A DNA stretch of 7,060 nt, taken from NCBI GenBank assembly GCA_029261615.1, contig JAJDAX010000278.1:1-7060 (forward strand), given 5' to 3'. The translations under genes and the position numbers were made by a program. The stretch's first letter is position 1, and each line of letters begins with the position of its first letter. Below the pieces are notes generated by a model. That model saw nothing but the letters and a program-made list of their open reading frames with translations, did not search any database and was not told the origin of the DNA. The DNA is from Nitrospinaceae bacterium (lineage in GTDB: Bacteria > Nitrospinota > Nitrospinia > Nitrospinales > Nitrospinaceae). Of the stretch, positions 6,517 to 7,060 are shown piece after piece.

Positions 6517-7060
6517 ATGGAAGCCAACTATATATTAGGGCGAACGCAGTTGGATTCTCTTTTGCAGGCACTCACGCAAAAAGAGTATGAAGTCGTGGGG
6601 CCTACACTGGGTGAAGGGGCTATTGTCTATGGCCCGATTCAAACTGCGAACGATTTCCCGATAGGGTGGACTGAGGAGCAGGACGCGGGAACGTATCGTC
6701 TGAAAAAGCGTTCAGATGAGGCCGTGTTTGGATATACCGTCGGCCCTCACTCCTGGAAAAAGTATTTATTTCCTCCGGTACGTCGTCTTTGGACTGGTAA
6801 TGCGGAAGGCAGAGATTTCAAGCTTGAACCGGAGCCGGTAAACCCGGTTTCGTATGCCTTCATCGGGGTCCGATCCTGTGAACTTCATGCCATCGCCATT
6901 CAGGATCGGGTTTTTATCCAGGACGATTTTGTCAATACGGATTACAAGGAACGGCGGGACAATATTTTTGTGGTCGCTGTTCAGTGCGGGCAGGCCGCGT
7001 CCACCTGCTTTTGTACTTCCATGCAGACCGGTCCGCGGGCTGACAAAGGGTTTGATCTGG
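6517..7060 (+). CDS. hydB: Group 3b-type [NiFe]-hydrogenase (sulfhydrogenase) beta subunit, iron-sulfur protein (N-terminal part)
   Basis: The ATG at 6517 opens a frame of 181 codons that runs off the window. No close Shine-Dalgarno is seen: AAGGA lies 13 nt upstream inside the end of arcC. With only 9 nt between the genes, initiation may depend on translation of arcC. Seen: HSWKKYLFPP, then AFIGVRSCELHAI with C121, then C157-x6-C164-F-C166-TSM followed by a GFDL segment. This order (KKxxFP, GVxxCD-like, CFC, GFDL) matches my memory of the beta subunit of P. furiosus sulfhydrogenase and its bacterial relatives, and also the related anaerobic sulfite reductase subunit A. The two C-terminal [4Fe-4S] ferredoxin-type motifs expected of the family would lie outside the window. 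The subunit relays electrons between the flavin subunit and the [NiFe] module. If the assignment is right, genes for the gamma (FAD/NADP), delta and alpha (NiFe) subunits should follow directly. AsrA-like or other dicluster proteins remain possible. Confidence 0.72.
   Translation, partial: MEANYILGRTQLDSLLQALTQKEYEVVGPTLGEGAIVYGPIQTANDFPIGWTEEQDAGTYRLKKRSDEAVFGYTVGPHSWKKYLFPPVRRLWTGNAEGRDFKLEPEPVNPVSYAFIGVRSCELHAIAIQDRVFIQDDFVNTDYKERRDNIFVVAVQCGQAASTCFCTSMQTGPRADKGFDL

Overview
The window reads as ordinary bacterial chromosome with intermediate base composition. It has five complete or near-complete metabolic genes and the start of a sixth. I see no mobile element, CRISPR array, tRNA or rRNA. 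The gene set is an NfnAB/SudBA-type flavin oxidoreductase, formate-tetrahydrofolate ligase, a cyclic-2,3-diphosphoglycerate-synthetase-like protein, carbamate kinase and a group 3b-type [NiFe]-hydrogenase beta subunit. This suggests a bacterium with H2, NAD(P)H and one-carbon metabolism. A Nitrospinota-like or deltaproteobacterial-type lithotroph or facultative anaerobe is my guess, but the window does not prove a taxon.

Layout. The minus strand (1-2199) carries a two-gene unit read leftward: the small FAD/[2Fe-2S] subunit (2199-1351), then after 36 nt the large FAD/[4Fe-4S] subunit (1314 to beyond base 1, so its C-terminus is missing). A 198-nt divergent intergenic region (2200-2397) separates it from the plus-strand genes: fhs (2398-4026), a 143-nt gap, the cpgS-like gene (4170-5498), a 40-nt gap, arcC (5539-6507), a 9-nt gap, and a hydB-like gene (6517 to beyond 7060). 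The short gaps without terminators from 4170 onward suggest that cpgS-arcC-hydB is one transcript. fhs may be read separately or with it.

How the genes may work together (inference). A group 3b hydrogenase exchanges electrons between H2 and NADP(H). An Nfn-type complex links NADPH with NADH plus ferredoxin. Formate-THF ligase feeds formate into the reductive THF branch, which consumes reduced pyridine nucleotide. Carbamate kinase has no arginine-deiminase partners in view and lies directly before a hydrogenase gene. It could make or consume carbamoyl phosphate, which HypF uses to build the CN ligands of the [NiFe] site. The cDPG-synthetase homologue is the least understood member. The cpgS-arcC-hydB cluster is the part most worth following up.
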